Part shown: positions 6,659 to 14,565 of the stretch, in pieces
Position numbering within the stretch: the first letter of the stretch is position 1
Layout: the number at the start of each line of letters is the position of its first letter
Source of the DNA: Colwellia marinimaniae
GTDB lineage: Bacteria; Pseudomonadota; Gammaproteobacteria; Enterobacterales; Alteromonadaceae
Direction: 5' to 3'
Length of the DNA: 42,739 nt
NCBI RefSeq assembly: GCF_002207865.1
Contig: NZ_BDQM01000030.1
Coordinates: forward strand, 1-42,739
Position numbers and translations under genes: made by a program
Notes under the pieces: model-generated
The model's input: only the letters and a program-made list of their open reading frames with translations
Database searches by the model: none
Told to the model about the DNA's origin: nothing

Positions 6659-6698
6659 AGTCAGTATAATGTTCATTGAGTATAAAATTATACTGACT
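6659..6698 (-). terminator. Rho-independent terminator of the aldehyde dehydrogenase gene
   Basis: AGTCAGTATAAT (6659-6670) and ATTATACTGACT (6687-6698) make a perfect 12-bp stem with a 16-nt loop. Read on the minus strand it ends in TTTTC just after the stem. It lies 27 bp past the dehydrogenase stop codon. Confidence 0.65.
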
Positions 6699-6724
6699 AA
6701 CGTGGCGGCTTGCTAATTTAACGG

Positions 6725-8245
6725 TTAAAAGAAACCGAGTGAATTAACATCATAACTTACCAATAAGTTCTTGGTTTGTTGATAATGCTCTAAGGCCATT
6801 TTATGGGTTTCACGACCAATACCTGATTTTTTATAACCACCAAAGGCGGCATGTGCAGGATATAGATGATAACAGTTGATCCAAACACGACCGGCTTGGA
6901 TTTTACGACCCATGCGATAAGCCAGGTTGGTATCTCGAGTCCAGACACCTGCACCTAAACCAAACTCAGAGCTGTTGGCAATTTCAATGGCATCTGCTTC
7001 ATCTTTAAAGGTGGTTACCGAAATAACCGGGCCAAAAATTTCTTCTTGGAAAATACGCATATCATTTGTGCCTTTCAATAAGGTGGGTTGAATATAAAAA
7101 CCCTGGTCTAAGTCAGTTGAGACCTGTTCAACATTACCACCCATTAATAATTGCGCACCTTCTTGTTTACCAATTTCAATGTAAGATAAAATTTTATCAA
7201 ATTGCTCTTTTGACGCTTGCGCGCCGACCATGGTTTCAGTGTCTAGTGGATTACCGCGTTTAATGGCTTTAGTACGTTCAATCACCATTTCAATAAATTT
7301 AGGGTAAACCTCTTCTTGCACTAAAAGGCGGGAAGGGCTACTACATACTTCGCCTTGGTTAAAATAAGCAAGTACAGCACCTTCTACACACTTACTTAAA
7401 TAGGCATCTTCATGATTTAAAATATCGTTAAAGAATATATTGGCTGACTTACCACCCAGCTCTACCGTGGAAGGAATAATGTTTTCTGCCGCGCACTTTA
7501 AAATATGTGAGCCAACCGGGGTAGAGCCAGTAAAGGCAATTTTAGCAATACGTTTACTGCTTGCTAAGGCTTGTCCCGCCTCACCGCCATAACCATTGAC
7601 AATATTGAGTACCCCAGGTGGTAATAAGTCTTCAATCAGTTCCATTAATACCAAGATAGAAGCCGGCGTCTGTTCTGCCGGTTTTAGCACAATACAGTTA
7701 CCAGCCGCTAAGGCTGGTGCAAGTTTCCAAGCAGCCATGAGAATGGGGAAGTTCCACGGAATAATTTGCCCAACAACCCCTAATGGTTCATGAAAATGGT
7801 AGGAAACGGTATGTTCATCAATTTCACCGACAGAGCCTTCTTGGGCCCGCAAACAACCGGCAAAGTAGCGAAAGTGATCAACGGCTAATGGAATATCAGC
7901 CGCTAATGTTTCTCTTATTGGTTTACCGTTATCCCAGGTTTCGGCCACGGCGAGTAATTCTAAGTTGTGTTCGAGGCGGTCAGCAATTTTTAATAGCGTG
8001 TTTGAGCGATCAGTCACCGATGTTGTGCCCCAGGCATCTTTTGCTTTATGTGCCGCGTCAAGCGCAAGTTCAATATCAAGGTGATCAGATTGTGGGATTT
8101 GGCAAATAATTTGACCATTTACCGGACTAATATTATCAAAGTATTTACCATTTTGTGGTTCAACCCATTGGCCACCAATAAAGTTTTGGTAGCGTGACTT
8201 GAAGTTCATTATGGCATTTTCTGCACCAGGTTTTGCATAAATCAT
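6725..8245 (-). CDS. NAD-dependent aldehyde dehydrogenase (ExaC/AldB/AcoD type)
   Basis: This 506-aa enzyme is the same length as ExaC-type acetaldehyde dehydrogenases. It oxidises aldehydes to acids with NAD(P)+. Visible residues are N166 in [11 protein letters not shown], the Rossmann stretch FTGSTPVGS (238-246), the general base E262 in VELGGKS, and the nucleophile C301 in [11 protein letters not shown]. The tail with [20 protein letters not shown] is typical of the AldB/ExaC branch. An upstream ATG at 8326 is in frame, but AGAGGAAAT stands directly before the ATG at 8245, which also matches family length. It is divergent from an AraC-family gene across 152 bp that contains nested inverted repeats, so that regulator is the likely activator. 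The physiological substrate (acetaldehyde, glycolaldehyde or another short aldehyde) is not determined. Confidence 0.92.
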   Translation of the reverse strand: MIYAKPGAENAIMNFKSRYQNFIGGQWVEPQNGKYFDNISPVNGQIICQIPQSDHLDIELALDAAHKAKDAWGTTSVTDRSNTLLKIADRLEHNLELLAVAETWDNGKPIRETLAADIPLAVDHFRYFAGCLRAQEGSVGEIDEHTVSYHFHEPLGVVGQIIPWNFPILMAAWKLAPALAAGNCIVLKPAEQTPASILVLMELIEDLLPPGVLNIVNGYGGEAGQALASSKRIAKIAFTGSTPVGSHILKCAAENIIPSTVELGGKSANIFFNDILNHEDAYLSKCVEGAVLAYFNQGEVCSSPSRLLVQEEVYPKFIEMVIERTKAIKRGNPLDTETMVGAQASKEQFDKILSYIEIGKQEGAQLLMGGNVEQVSTDLDQGFYIQPTLLKGTNDMRIFQEEIFGPVISVTTFKDEADAIEIANSSEFGLGAGVWTRDTNLAYRMGRKIQAGRVWINCYHLYPAHAAFGGYKKSGIGRETHKMALEHYQQTKNLLVSYDVNSLGFF

Positions 8246-8264
8246 AATATTTCCTCTGAGGTGT

Positions 8265-8335
8265 AATCGCTTATTTAGCTGGTTATTATGGTTGTGTTTT
8301 TGACTAAGTTTATTTACCTTAGTCAATAAGCGATT
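8265..8335. promoter_or_regulatory. Nested inverted repeats in the dehydrogenase/araC divergent region
   Basis: AATCGCTTATT (8265-8275) is perfectly inverted at 8325-8335. Inside it TTGACTAAG (8300-8308) is perfectly inverted at 8318-8326. The two systems share bases 8325-8326. They lie between the two divergent start codons (8245 and 8398) and are good operator candidates. Confidence 0.55.
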
Positions 8336-8397
8336 GCTTAACTGTGCTGTAAATTCAGAAAACTTGCCTACTAGTTCAAATTAGCGGATAAACTTTT

Positions 8398-9315
8398 ATG
8401 ATCAGACAAGCTATAGATAGTGTCAGAAACCCACTTAAGGTACTGGTTGAAAATAAAATCAGCTTTGCTGGGCCTGAATCGGAATTAAGTATTTATGATA
8501 CTTATCAACAGGCTACGAAAGTTAAACTAGTGTCTGATCAACTACTTTTTTGTGCCATGGTGACAGGTAAAAAAGTGATGCATAGTGTGCAAGATAACTT
8601 TCATGGTGAGTTTTTGCCCCATGAATCCTTTATTATGGCGCCGGGCAGTTCAGTAGAAATTGATTTTCCCGTAGCACAACTTGCTCAGCCGACAAGGTGT
8701 TTAGCCATTGAAATATCAAGTGATAGGGTGCAGCAAGTTTCGGCCATGTTAAACCAGCAGCAACCGCTTAATAAAGTCTTTGGTCATTGGCACTATGATA
8801 ATAAACTGGTGCATACCCATCATAATAGTGCCACACAAAGCGTATTAAACCGTATAGTGCACATCTATACGGAAAACCACCCAGAGCGCAGTGCCATGGT
8901 TGCTTTAGCGGTATCGGAGTTAACCATTCGGTTATTACATCAACAAACCCGTGAATTTATTTTGGCATTTTCACAGCAAGAGCCCGATAACAACGGCTTA
9001 AATGCCGCGGTAAACCATATTGAATTACACTTACATGAACACCTCAATATTGATGATTTAGCGCGGCTTGCTTGCATGAGTAGGACGAAGTTTTTTCAGG
9101 CGTTTAAATTGCATCTAGGCTGCAGTCCGATGGTTTATCAAAGCCAACGTCGCTTAAAAAAAGCCGCTACTCTGTTGAAAAAAGGTCAGCAGATAACTCA
9201 AACATGTTTTGCTTTAGGTTTTAGTAATACCAGTCACTTTAGCCGATGTTTCAAAAAGTTCTACGGTATCAGTCCTCGACAGTACAAAGAACGGCATTTA
9301 AGTGGTTTGCTATAG
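8398..9315 (+). CDS. AraC-family transcriptional regulator
   Basis: This 305-aa protein has an N-terminal cupin-like effector-sensing domain (about 1-190; GEFLPHESFIMAPGSSVEIDFP is a jelly-roll-like turn). A C-terminal double helix-turn-helix covers about 202-300. Helix pair one is IDDLARLACMSRTKFFQAFK (218-237); pair two is TQTCFALGFSNTSHFSRCFKK (267-287), followed by the family signature FYGISPRQYKERH. It is a DNA-binding activator or repressor. The divergent arrangement with the aldehyde dehydrogenase and the inverted repeats between them suggest it controls that gene, probably in response to an alcohol- or aldehyde-related compound; this is inference from context. There is no strong ribosome site before the ATG at 8398. 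Confidence 0.9.
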   Translation: MIRQAIDSVRNPLKVLVENKISFAGPESELSIYDTYQQATKVKLVSDQLLFCAMVTGKKVMHSVQDNFHGEFLPHESFIMAPGSSVEIDFPVAQLAQPTRCLAIEISSDRVQQVSAMLNQQQPLNKVFGHWHYDNKLVHTHHNSATQSVLNRIVHIYTENHPERSAMVALAVSELTIRLLHQQTREFILAFSQQEPDNNGLNAAVNHIELHLHEHLNIDDLARLACMSRTKFFQAFKLHLGCSPMVYQSQRRLKKAATLLKKGQQITQTCFALGFSNTSHFSRCFKKFYGISPRQYKERHLSGLL

Positions 9316-9406
9316 CTTGTTTGAACTAAATTGTCAGTATGGCTAGCCACCTGGGCTAAAAACTTGTTAAAATTAGCGCATTATTATTAGCTAGATTAGG
9401 ATTTTC

Positions 9407-10339
9407 ATGGCGATTAACTGGTTTCCAGGCCACATGCATAAAGCACAAAAAGAAATAAAAGAGATATTACCGCAAATAGATGTGGTAATTGAAGTGTGTG
9501 ATGCGCGTTTACCCTTTAGTAGTGAAAACCCTATGATCACTGAGATCCGAGGTGATAAACCACTGATAAAGATCCTTAATAAAAGTGATTTAGCCGATCC
9601 GGCAATCACCAAAATTTGGTTAGATTATTTAGAATCTCAGCATAATGTAAAAGCGATTGCTTTAACCACGGAACAGCCGAGTGTAGCAAAAAACCTGGTC
9701 AAATTAATTCGAAAAATGGTGCCGAATAAAAATCAAGAAGGTAAACAAATTAACGCCATGATAATGGGTATACCCAATGTTGGTAAATCCACATTACTCA
9801 ATACCTTAGTAGGTAAAGCAAAAGCTAAAGTGGGTAATGAACCAGCAGTAACTAAAGGCCAGCAGCGTATTCGTCTTGAAGAAGGTTTATACCTTTTTGA
9901 TACACCTGGCATGTTGTGGCCTAAAATTTACAATGAAAACTCGGGCTATCGTTTAGCGGTATCGGGTGCGGTGAAAGATACTGCCTTTGAACATGACGAT
10001 ATTGCCTACTTTGCCGCAGAGTACTTACTGAAGAATTATCCTCAACGGCTAATGGATCGCTATAAGCTTGACGAATTACCTGAGCATGAAGAAGACCTCA
10101 TTGAAGCCATTGGCAGAATACGCGGTTGTGTTAAAAGTGGTGGTCGGGTGGATTTATATAAAGCGTCGGTCATTCTGATCAATGAAATTCGTGATAAAAC
10201 CCTAGGGCCTATTTCTTTTGAGTTACCAGATATGGTAGTGGCAGAGAATCTGCACTTTGCCGAATTAGAAGAGAAACGCATTGCGGCGCGAGAAGCTAAA
10301 AAAACGGCTCGTGGTCGTGGTCGTAAAAACAAACGTTAA
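9407..10339 (+). CDS. ylqF: Circularly permuted ribosome-assembly GTPase YlqF/RbgA
   Basis: This 310-aa cytosolic GTPase acts in late maturation of the large ribosomal subunit. The motif order is permuted, as in the YlqF/YawG family: G4 NKSD (58-61) comes before G1 GIPNVGKS (121-128) and G3 DTPG (165-168). It begins with the family signature INWFPGHMHKAQKEI. The C-terminal domain (about 190-310) ends in a very basic tail (AKKTARGRGRKNKR) likely to contact rRNA. The 3' end of the gene is partly repeated downstream at 10423-10512. The gene is probably monocistronic; TAGGA stands a short distance before the ATG. Confidence 0.93.
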   Translation: MAINWFPGHMHKAQKEIKEILPQIDVVIEVCDARLPFSSENPMITEIRGDKPLIKILNKSDLADPAITKIWLDYLESQHNVKAIALTTEQPSVAKNLVKLIRKMVPNKNQEGKQINAMIMGIPNVGKSTLLNTLVGKAKAKVGNEPAVTKGQQRIRLEEGLYLFDTPGMLWPKIYNENSGYRLAVSGAVKDTAFEHDDIAYFAAEYLLKNYPQRLMDRYKLDELPEHEEDLIEAIGRIRGCVKSGGRVDLYKASVILINEIRDKTLGPISFELPDMVVAENLHFAELEEKRIAAREAKKTARGRGRKNKR

Positions 10340-10345
10340 AATTTT
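10263..10345 (+). repeat. Parent copy of the duplicated ylqF 3' segment
   Basis: The last part of ylqF, including its stop codon and a few bases beyond, matches 10423-10512. Identity is near complete from AAGCTAAAAAAACGG to the stop codon. Confidence 0.85.
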
Positions 10346-10422
10346 TATATGATGACTTAGTGTTAATGTTTGTACTATCTAGATAGAGTGATTGCAGGGC
10401 ATACCGCTCTCATTGTTCACTC

Positions 10423-10512
10423 AATTAGAAGATAAACGCATTGTATCACGCACACACAGAAGCTAAAAAAACGGCTCGTGGTCGTGGTCGTAAAAACAAA
10501 CGTTAATATTTT
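10423..10512 (+). pseudogene. Decayed duplicate of the ylqF 3' end
   Basis: It starts at AATTAGAAG and repeats the final codons of ylqF including the stop, with one difference region: CGGCGCGAG in the gene is replaced by TATCACGCACACACAG here (7 bp longer), which shifts the frame. The block from AAGCTAAAAAAACGG to CGTTAA is unchanged. It has no start codon and no plausible product. It ends 33 bp before the HIT-protein gene, so it forms part of that gene's upstream region. Confidence 0.85.
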
Positions 10513-10545
10513 TATTTATAATATTTTGATTCATAAGGTTTTGAT

Positions 10546-10980
10546 ATGAGCGAAGAGATACTTTTTACCCTACATCCACAGTTGGCAAAAGATGGTATTG
10601 AGTTGGCCGATTTTCCTTTGTCTAAGTTGCTACTGTGTAATGATAGTGCTTACCCTTGGTTTATTTTAGTGCCAAAAGTAGCTGATATCAGTGAAGTGTA
10701 CCAACTAGATTGGCAACAGCAGCAACAATTACTCAATGAGTCGAGTTTGCTCAGTGAGTTACTTATGCAAGTATTTAGCGGCGATAAAATGAATGTGGCA
10801 GCGCTCGGTAATGTGGTTGAGCAACTGCATGTCCATCATGTGGTGCGCTTTAAAGACGATGCTCAATGGCCAAAACCGATTTGGGGGCAACAAGCATTAA
10901 CGCCTTATTCCGATGAAGAATTAACGGCATTAAAAGATAAGTTATTACCACAGTTAGCGGTGATTTTTGCGGAGAAGTAG
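10546..10980 (+). CDS. HIT-family (histidine triad) protein
   Basis: This 144-aa protein has an N-terminal sheet with SAYPWFILVPK (35-45), which matches the HIT nucleotide-binding strand. The triad follows as QLHVHHVVRFKDDAQWPKPIWG, where LHVHHV is a slightly shifted form of H-x-H-x-H. The DDAxWPKPxWG tail marks a proteobacterial HIT subgroup of nucleotide hydrolases or transferases with unknown natural substrate. The ATG follows a TAAGG ribosome site. A strong bidirectional terminator follows 70 bp after the stop. Its upstream region contains the decayed ylqF fragment. Confidence 0.88.
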   Translation: MSEEILFTLHPQLAKDGIELADFPLSKLLLCNDSAYPWFILVPKVADISEVYQLDWQQQQQLLNESSLLSELLMQVFSGDKMNVAALGNVVEQLHVHHVVRFKDDAQWPKPIWGQQALTPYSDEELTALKDKLLPQLAVIFAEK

Positions 10981-11049
10981 TTTTACCGGTAAGTCACTTT
11001 ATTAGATAAGTCATTCTTTTGAGTAGTAAATGTTATTTGTATTCATTAA

Positions 11050-11084
11050 AACCTCAATAGGCTCAGCGCCTATTGAGGTTTTTT
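11050..11084. terminator. Bidirectional rho-independent terminator
   Basis: AACCTCAATAGGC (11050-11062) pairs perfectly with GCCTATTGAGGTT (11068-11080) around a 5-nt loop. It is flanked by an A-run on the left and a T-run on the right (11079-11084). It separates the convergent HIT and methionine gamma-lyase genes. Confidence 0.92.
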
Positions 11085-11180
11085 ATTAGCAGAAATCCAA
11101 ACACTACCCCCTGAATTAACTCGAGAGGTTAATCACTGATAACATCCATGTACTTAAAGCACAGATGTCATGAATGCCAG

Positions 11181-12422
11181 CTAGGCAGCATTGGATGTTT
11201 TAGTGATAGGGGTAACATTATCGGCTTTACCTTGAGTCACCTGTGCTAAGGCTTGCGATAAATCAGCAATAAGATCGTCGACATGTTCTAAGCCAACTGA
11301 AATTCTGATTAAGCTATCGCTAATACCAGCCTCTGCTCGCTCTTCTGGTGTGTAAGGTGAGTGGGTCATGGACGCTGGGTGTTGAATCAATGACTCGGCA
11401 TCACCTAAACTCACCGCAATGGAGAAAAGCTCCATGGCATCAATAAAGGTTGTGCCACCGGTGAGGTCGGTATTTAATTCAAAAGCAATGACACCACCAG
11501 CGGCTTTCATTTGTTTACCAATGAACTTGTACCCTGAGTGGCTTTTAAGACCTGGGTAATAAACTTCTTTCACCATTGGGTGTTGTTCTAAAAACTCAGC
11601 GACGGTTTGAGCATTGCTGCAATGTCTATCCATGCGAATAGGTAATGTTTTCAGACCTCGGATGATCAACCAAGCATCATGAGGACTGATTGTTGCGCCT
11701 ATATCTTTCAACGTGGTCATTTTGATTTCGTTAATCATCTCAAAACTAGCACAGACTATACCCGCAACAACATCGCCATGACCATTAAGGTATTTAGTGG
11801 CGCTATGGACAACAATATCGGCGCCAAATTTTGCTGGCTGCTGTAATACTGGGGTAAGGAAGGTGTTATCTACGATTGACAATAATTTATACTCTTTGGC
11901 AATGGCGCAGATTTTTTCTAAATCTAATACGACTAAGTTGGGGTTAATGGGCGTTTCAAGAAAGATCAACTTGGTATTTTCTTTAATGGCCGCTTTGATA
12001 TTTTCCGGCTCGGTCATATCGACAAAAGTTACTTCAATGTTGAATTTTTTTAGCATATGACTCATTAATGCAAAAGAACAACCATAAACCGCTTTTGATG
12101 AAATCATATGATCGCCAGCTTGCAAGTTGGTCAATAAGGCAGCAGAAACTGCAGCCATACCCGTTGCGGTTGCAGCAGCATCTTCCATGCATTCCATGGC
12201 AGCAACACGTTGCTCTAATTGACGGGTGGTAGGGTTGCCTAAACGGGTGTAGATATAACCTTCGCTTTCACCCGAAAATCGATCGCCACCTTGCTTAGCA
12301 TTATCAAAAATAAAGGTTGAAGTTTGATATAACGGCGTGGCAAGTGAGCCAAATTGTGTGTCATCTATTCTGCCCGCATGAATGGCTTTAGTTTCTATAT
12401 TGCTGCTCTTAAACTTGGTCAT
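11181..12422 (-). CDS. megL: Methionine gamma-lyase (PLP enzyme)
   Basis: This 413-aa protein of the Cys/Met-metabolism PLP family breaks L-methionine into methanethiol, 2-oxobutyrate and ammonia. K210 in SATKYLNGHGD is the PLP lysine, D185 in VDNTF holds the pyridine ring, and Y113 lies in the substrate loop VYGCSFALM. C115 in that loop corresponds to the Cys (C116 in Pseudomonas putida) that marks methionine gamma-lyase and is absent from cystathionine gamma-synthases. SLGDAESLIQHPASMTHSPY closely matches known MGLs. It is divergent from a TyrR-like regulator, and a TyrR-box-like palindrome lies between. In marine bacteria the methanethiol feeds sulfur cycling; here the likely role is methionine catabolism. 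O-succinylhomoserine sulfhydrylase is the main alternative call. Confidence 0.88.
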   Translation of the reverse strand: MTKFKSSNIETKAIHAGRIDDTQFGSLATPLYQTSTFIFDNAKQGGDRFSGESEGYIYTRLGNPTTRQLEQRVAAMECMEDAAATATGMAAVSAALLTNLQAGDHMISSKAVYGCSFALMSHMLKKFNIEVTFVDMTEPENIKAAIKENTKLIFLETPINPNLVVLDLEKICAIAKEYKLLSIVDNTFLTPVLQQPAKFGADIVVHSATKYLNGHGDVVAGIVCASFEMINEIKMTTLKDIGATISPHDAWLIIRGLKTLPIRMDRHCSNAQTVAEFLEQHPMVKEVYYPGLKSHSGYKFIGKQMKAAGGVIAFELNTDLTGGTTFIDAMELFSIAVSLGDAESLIQHPASMTHSPYTPEERAEAGISDSLIRISVGLEHVDDLIADLSQALAQVTQGKADNVTPITKTSNAA

Positions 12423-12832
12423 AGCTTCTCTTCCTAAATAAGGTGTAATTATTATTATTTTGTTTTATCTGGTTTTATTCTCTTTCAAGATGAGCAGGGT
12501 CAATACAGGTTTGCGATGTAAGCGGAGTGAATGGTTCACCGTTATAACGCTAACCTAGTCTTGCTCAATGGCATCTAATACTCGTTTACTCTTGCCATTA
12601 GCCTTGCAACTATGCTGCCAACAAATAAAGTCTTTATTTTTCAATGAGATAAATTTATCGCAAGGGTAAATAGGTTTTATTTGTAATATTATCATTACAA
12701 ATAAACTTATTTTTAACGACAATTTTGGTAAATTATTGCTTCAGGCCTTTATTACTGCAGTCATTATGATTTGTACTATTTTTATTACTGTGTCATATTT
12801 ATAGTACGATCTATTTATTAACATGTCTTTTT
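12423..12832. promoter_or_regulatory. Divergent control region between megL and the TyrR-like regulator
   Basis: This 410-bp AT-rich spacer has no gene. The clear signal is TTTATTTGTAAT (12676-12687), perfectly inverted at 12694-12705 with a 6-bp spacer. Its core TGTAAT-N6-ATTACA has the layout of the TyrR box (TGTAAA-N6-TTTACA). It is 254 bp from the megL start and 128 bp from the regulator start. No convincing sigma-54 promoter was found by eye. Confidence 0.6.
12676..12705. promoter_or_regulatory. TyrR-box-like palindromic operator
   Basis: A perfect 12-bp inverted repeat with a 6-bp spacer holds the core TGTAAT-N6-ATTACA. Its spacing equals that of the classical TyrR box and it lies between a TyrR-like gene and its divergent neighbour. 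Confidence 0.6.
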
Positions 12833-14446
12833 ATGCGTATTGTTATTGAATCAAGCGACAGAATTGGTATTTCACAAGAAATATTAGCGGTGTTCGCCCA
12901 ACAAGCTTGGAATTTAAAAGCGGTAGAAATCACCAGCTGTTTTACCTATCTTTATCTTGAGTATGATGGACTAAGTTTGGCGCAAATTAAGCGTTGTTTA
13001 GCTCATGTCGCGGGAGTGATAAGTGTCGAGTTAATTAACTTGCTACCTAGCGAGCAGCGAGCCAATCACTTACAAGCATTATTAGACAAAATGCCAGAGC
13101 CTATCATTGATGTTGATAGTCAGGGGCTTATTTTAGCGATGAATAAGGCCAGCCATAAACTTATGCCACCAGCCACGGGCGTTAAGCCTGATTTTATGGC
13201 TACGGATTACTTAGGCAAACCTATTAACACCTATATAGAGCAAATTAGTAGCGCCATGCTGACGAATACCGCAACGAGCCAGGCCATTACCATTCAAGGA
13301 AAAGCCTACATTCTTGATATAAGCCCAGTGTTATCGAATTCCGCCACGAACTCGACAGCTAATAAAGGCAAAGAAGTCAACGGCTCGGTCTTACTGCTGC
13401 GCTCTATGAATACCGTAGGACGACAAATATCGTTAATGCAAAGCCATCAAGAGCACAGTTTTGATAATATTATTGGTCAATCAAAAAGTATCCGTTTAAT
13501 TAAGGCCCAAGGAGAGCGCTTTGCTGCCTTAGATTTACCGGTATTAATCAGCGGTGAAACAGGTACTGGCAAGGAATTAATTGCTCGGGCTTTACATCAG
13601 GCGAGTTCAAGAGCTAAAGCGCCGTTTTTAGCGATTAATTGTTCGGCATTACCGGAACATTTATTAGAAAGTGAACTGTTTGGTTATGAAAGTGGTGCCT
13701 TTACTGGCGCACAAAAAGGCGGTAAACCAGGCTTAGTTGAGTTGGCGGAAGGCGGCTGTTTATTTTTAGATGAAATTGCTGAAATGTCACCCTATTTACA
13801 AGCTAAGCTATTACGTTTTTTACAAGATCTGACTTATCGCCGTGTGGGCGGGACAAAGGAGTTGATCGCCAATATTCGTATTATCAGTGCTACTCACCAA
13901 AATTTAGCCAAGTTGATTAGCCAAAAAACCTTTCGAGAAGATCTCTATTATCGGTTAAATGTACTCAGTATTGAGCTGCCCCCCCTGCGCGATCGCATTG
14001 CTGATATGAGCTTATTAGCCAACTTATTTATTGACAATGCCGCCAAACAAGTCAGTCATAGTCAACCAAGTAAGCGTGCTAAACCTAAACTTACCGCTTC
14101 GGCACTGGCCTTATTACAGAGCTTTGCTTGGCCAGGTAATATCAGGCAATTGCAAAATGTTTTATTTAGCGTGGTAGCCTTAAGTAATGGTGGTGATATT
14201 TGTGTTGAGGAATTGTTACCTGTACTCACAAAACATGCAGGTCATAGTCATGCAGGTAATAGGGAACAAGGCGGTAAGCTAGCTATGGAAGATGTTAAAG
14301 ATTGGTCAAGTGCACAAGCAGATTTTGAAGCTAAATTACTCGGGCATTTTTACCCCTTATTTCCAACGACGCGTAAACTAGCAGAGCGTTTAAAAGTATC
14401 ACACAATAAAATTGCGATGAAGTTAAGGCAGCATGATATTCGATGA
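12833..14446 (+). CDS. TyrR-like regulator (ACT-PAS-AAA+-HTH)
   Basis: This 537-aa protein has an N-terminal ACT-like amino-acid-binding domain (1-75, starting [18 protein letters not shown] as in TyrR) and a PAS domain (about 77-195). Its AAA+ sigma-54-interaction domain (about 210-440) has Walker A GETGTGKE (241-248), GAFTGA (288-293) and Walker B LFLDE (310-314). The short C-terminal HTH is [21 protein letters not shown]. coli TyrR has lost GAFTGA and works with sigma-70; here the motif is intact, so activation of sigma-54 promoters remains possible, as in PhhR-type proteins. It probably senses an amino acid and controls the divergent methionine gamma-lyase through the palindrome at 12676. 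The effector could be an aromatic amino acid or methionine; this is not shown. Confidence 0.87.
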   Translation: MRIVIESSDRIGISQEILAVFAQQAWNLKAVEITSCFTYLYLEYDGLSLAQIKRCLAHVAGVISVELINLLPSEQRANHLQALLDKMPEPIIDVDSQGLILAMNKASHKLMPPATGVKPDFMATDYLGKPINTYIEQISSAMLTNTATSQAITIQGKAYILDISPVLSNSATNSTANKGKEVNGSVLLLRSMNTVGRQISLMQSHQEHSFDNIIGQSKSIRLIKAQGERFAALDLPVLISGETGTGKELIARALHQASSRAKAPFLAINCSALPEHLLESELFGYESGAFTGAQKGGKPGLVELAEGGCLFLDEIAEMSPYLQAKLLRFLQDLTYRRVGGTKELIANIRIISATHQNLAKLISQKTFREDLYYRLNVLSIELPPLRDRIADMSLLANLFIDNAAKQVSHSQPSKRAKPKLTASALALLQSFAWPGNIRQLQNVLFSVVALSNGGDICVEELLPVLTKHAGHSHAGNREQGGKLAMEDVKDWSSAQADFEAKLLGHFYPLFPTTRKLAERLKVSHNKIAMKLRQHDIR

Positions 14447-14565
14447 GCGCTGAGCGAGCTTGATAAACCGTCAGCCCGGTACTTGTTATTTAAACCGTAA
14501 CTACCCCTTTAAGTAGAGACATCCCTGTAGTAAATATAAGTAGTAAATATAAATGGCAAATAAAA

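Noticed and set aside
11181..12422. Cystathionine gamma-synthase or O-succinylhomoserine sulfhydrylase
   Set aside because: The YGC loop with C115 and the long match to methionine gamma-lyase blocks favour MGL.
12592..12608. Sigma-54 promoter for the megL region (TTGCCATTAGCCTTGCA)
   Set aside because: The distance between the GC and TGC elements is one base too long and the GG of the -24 box is missing.
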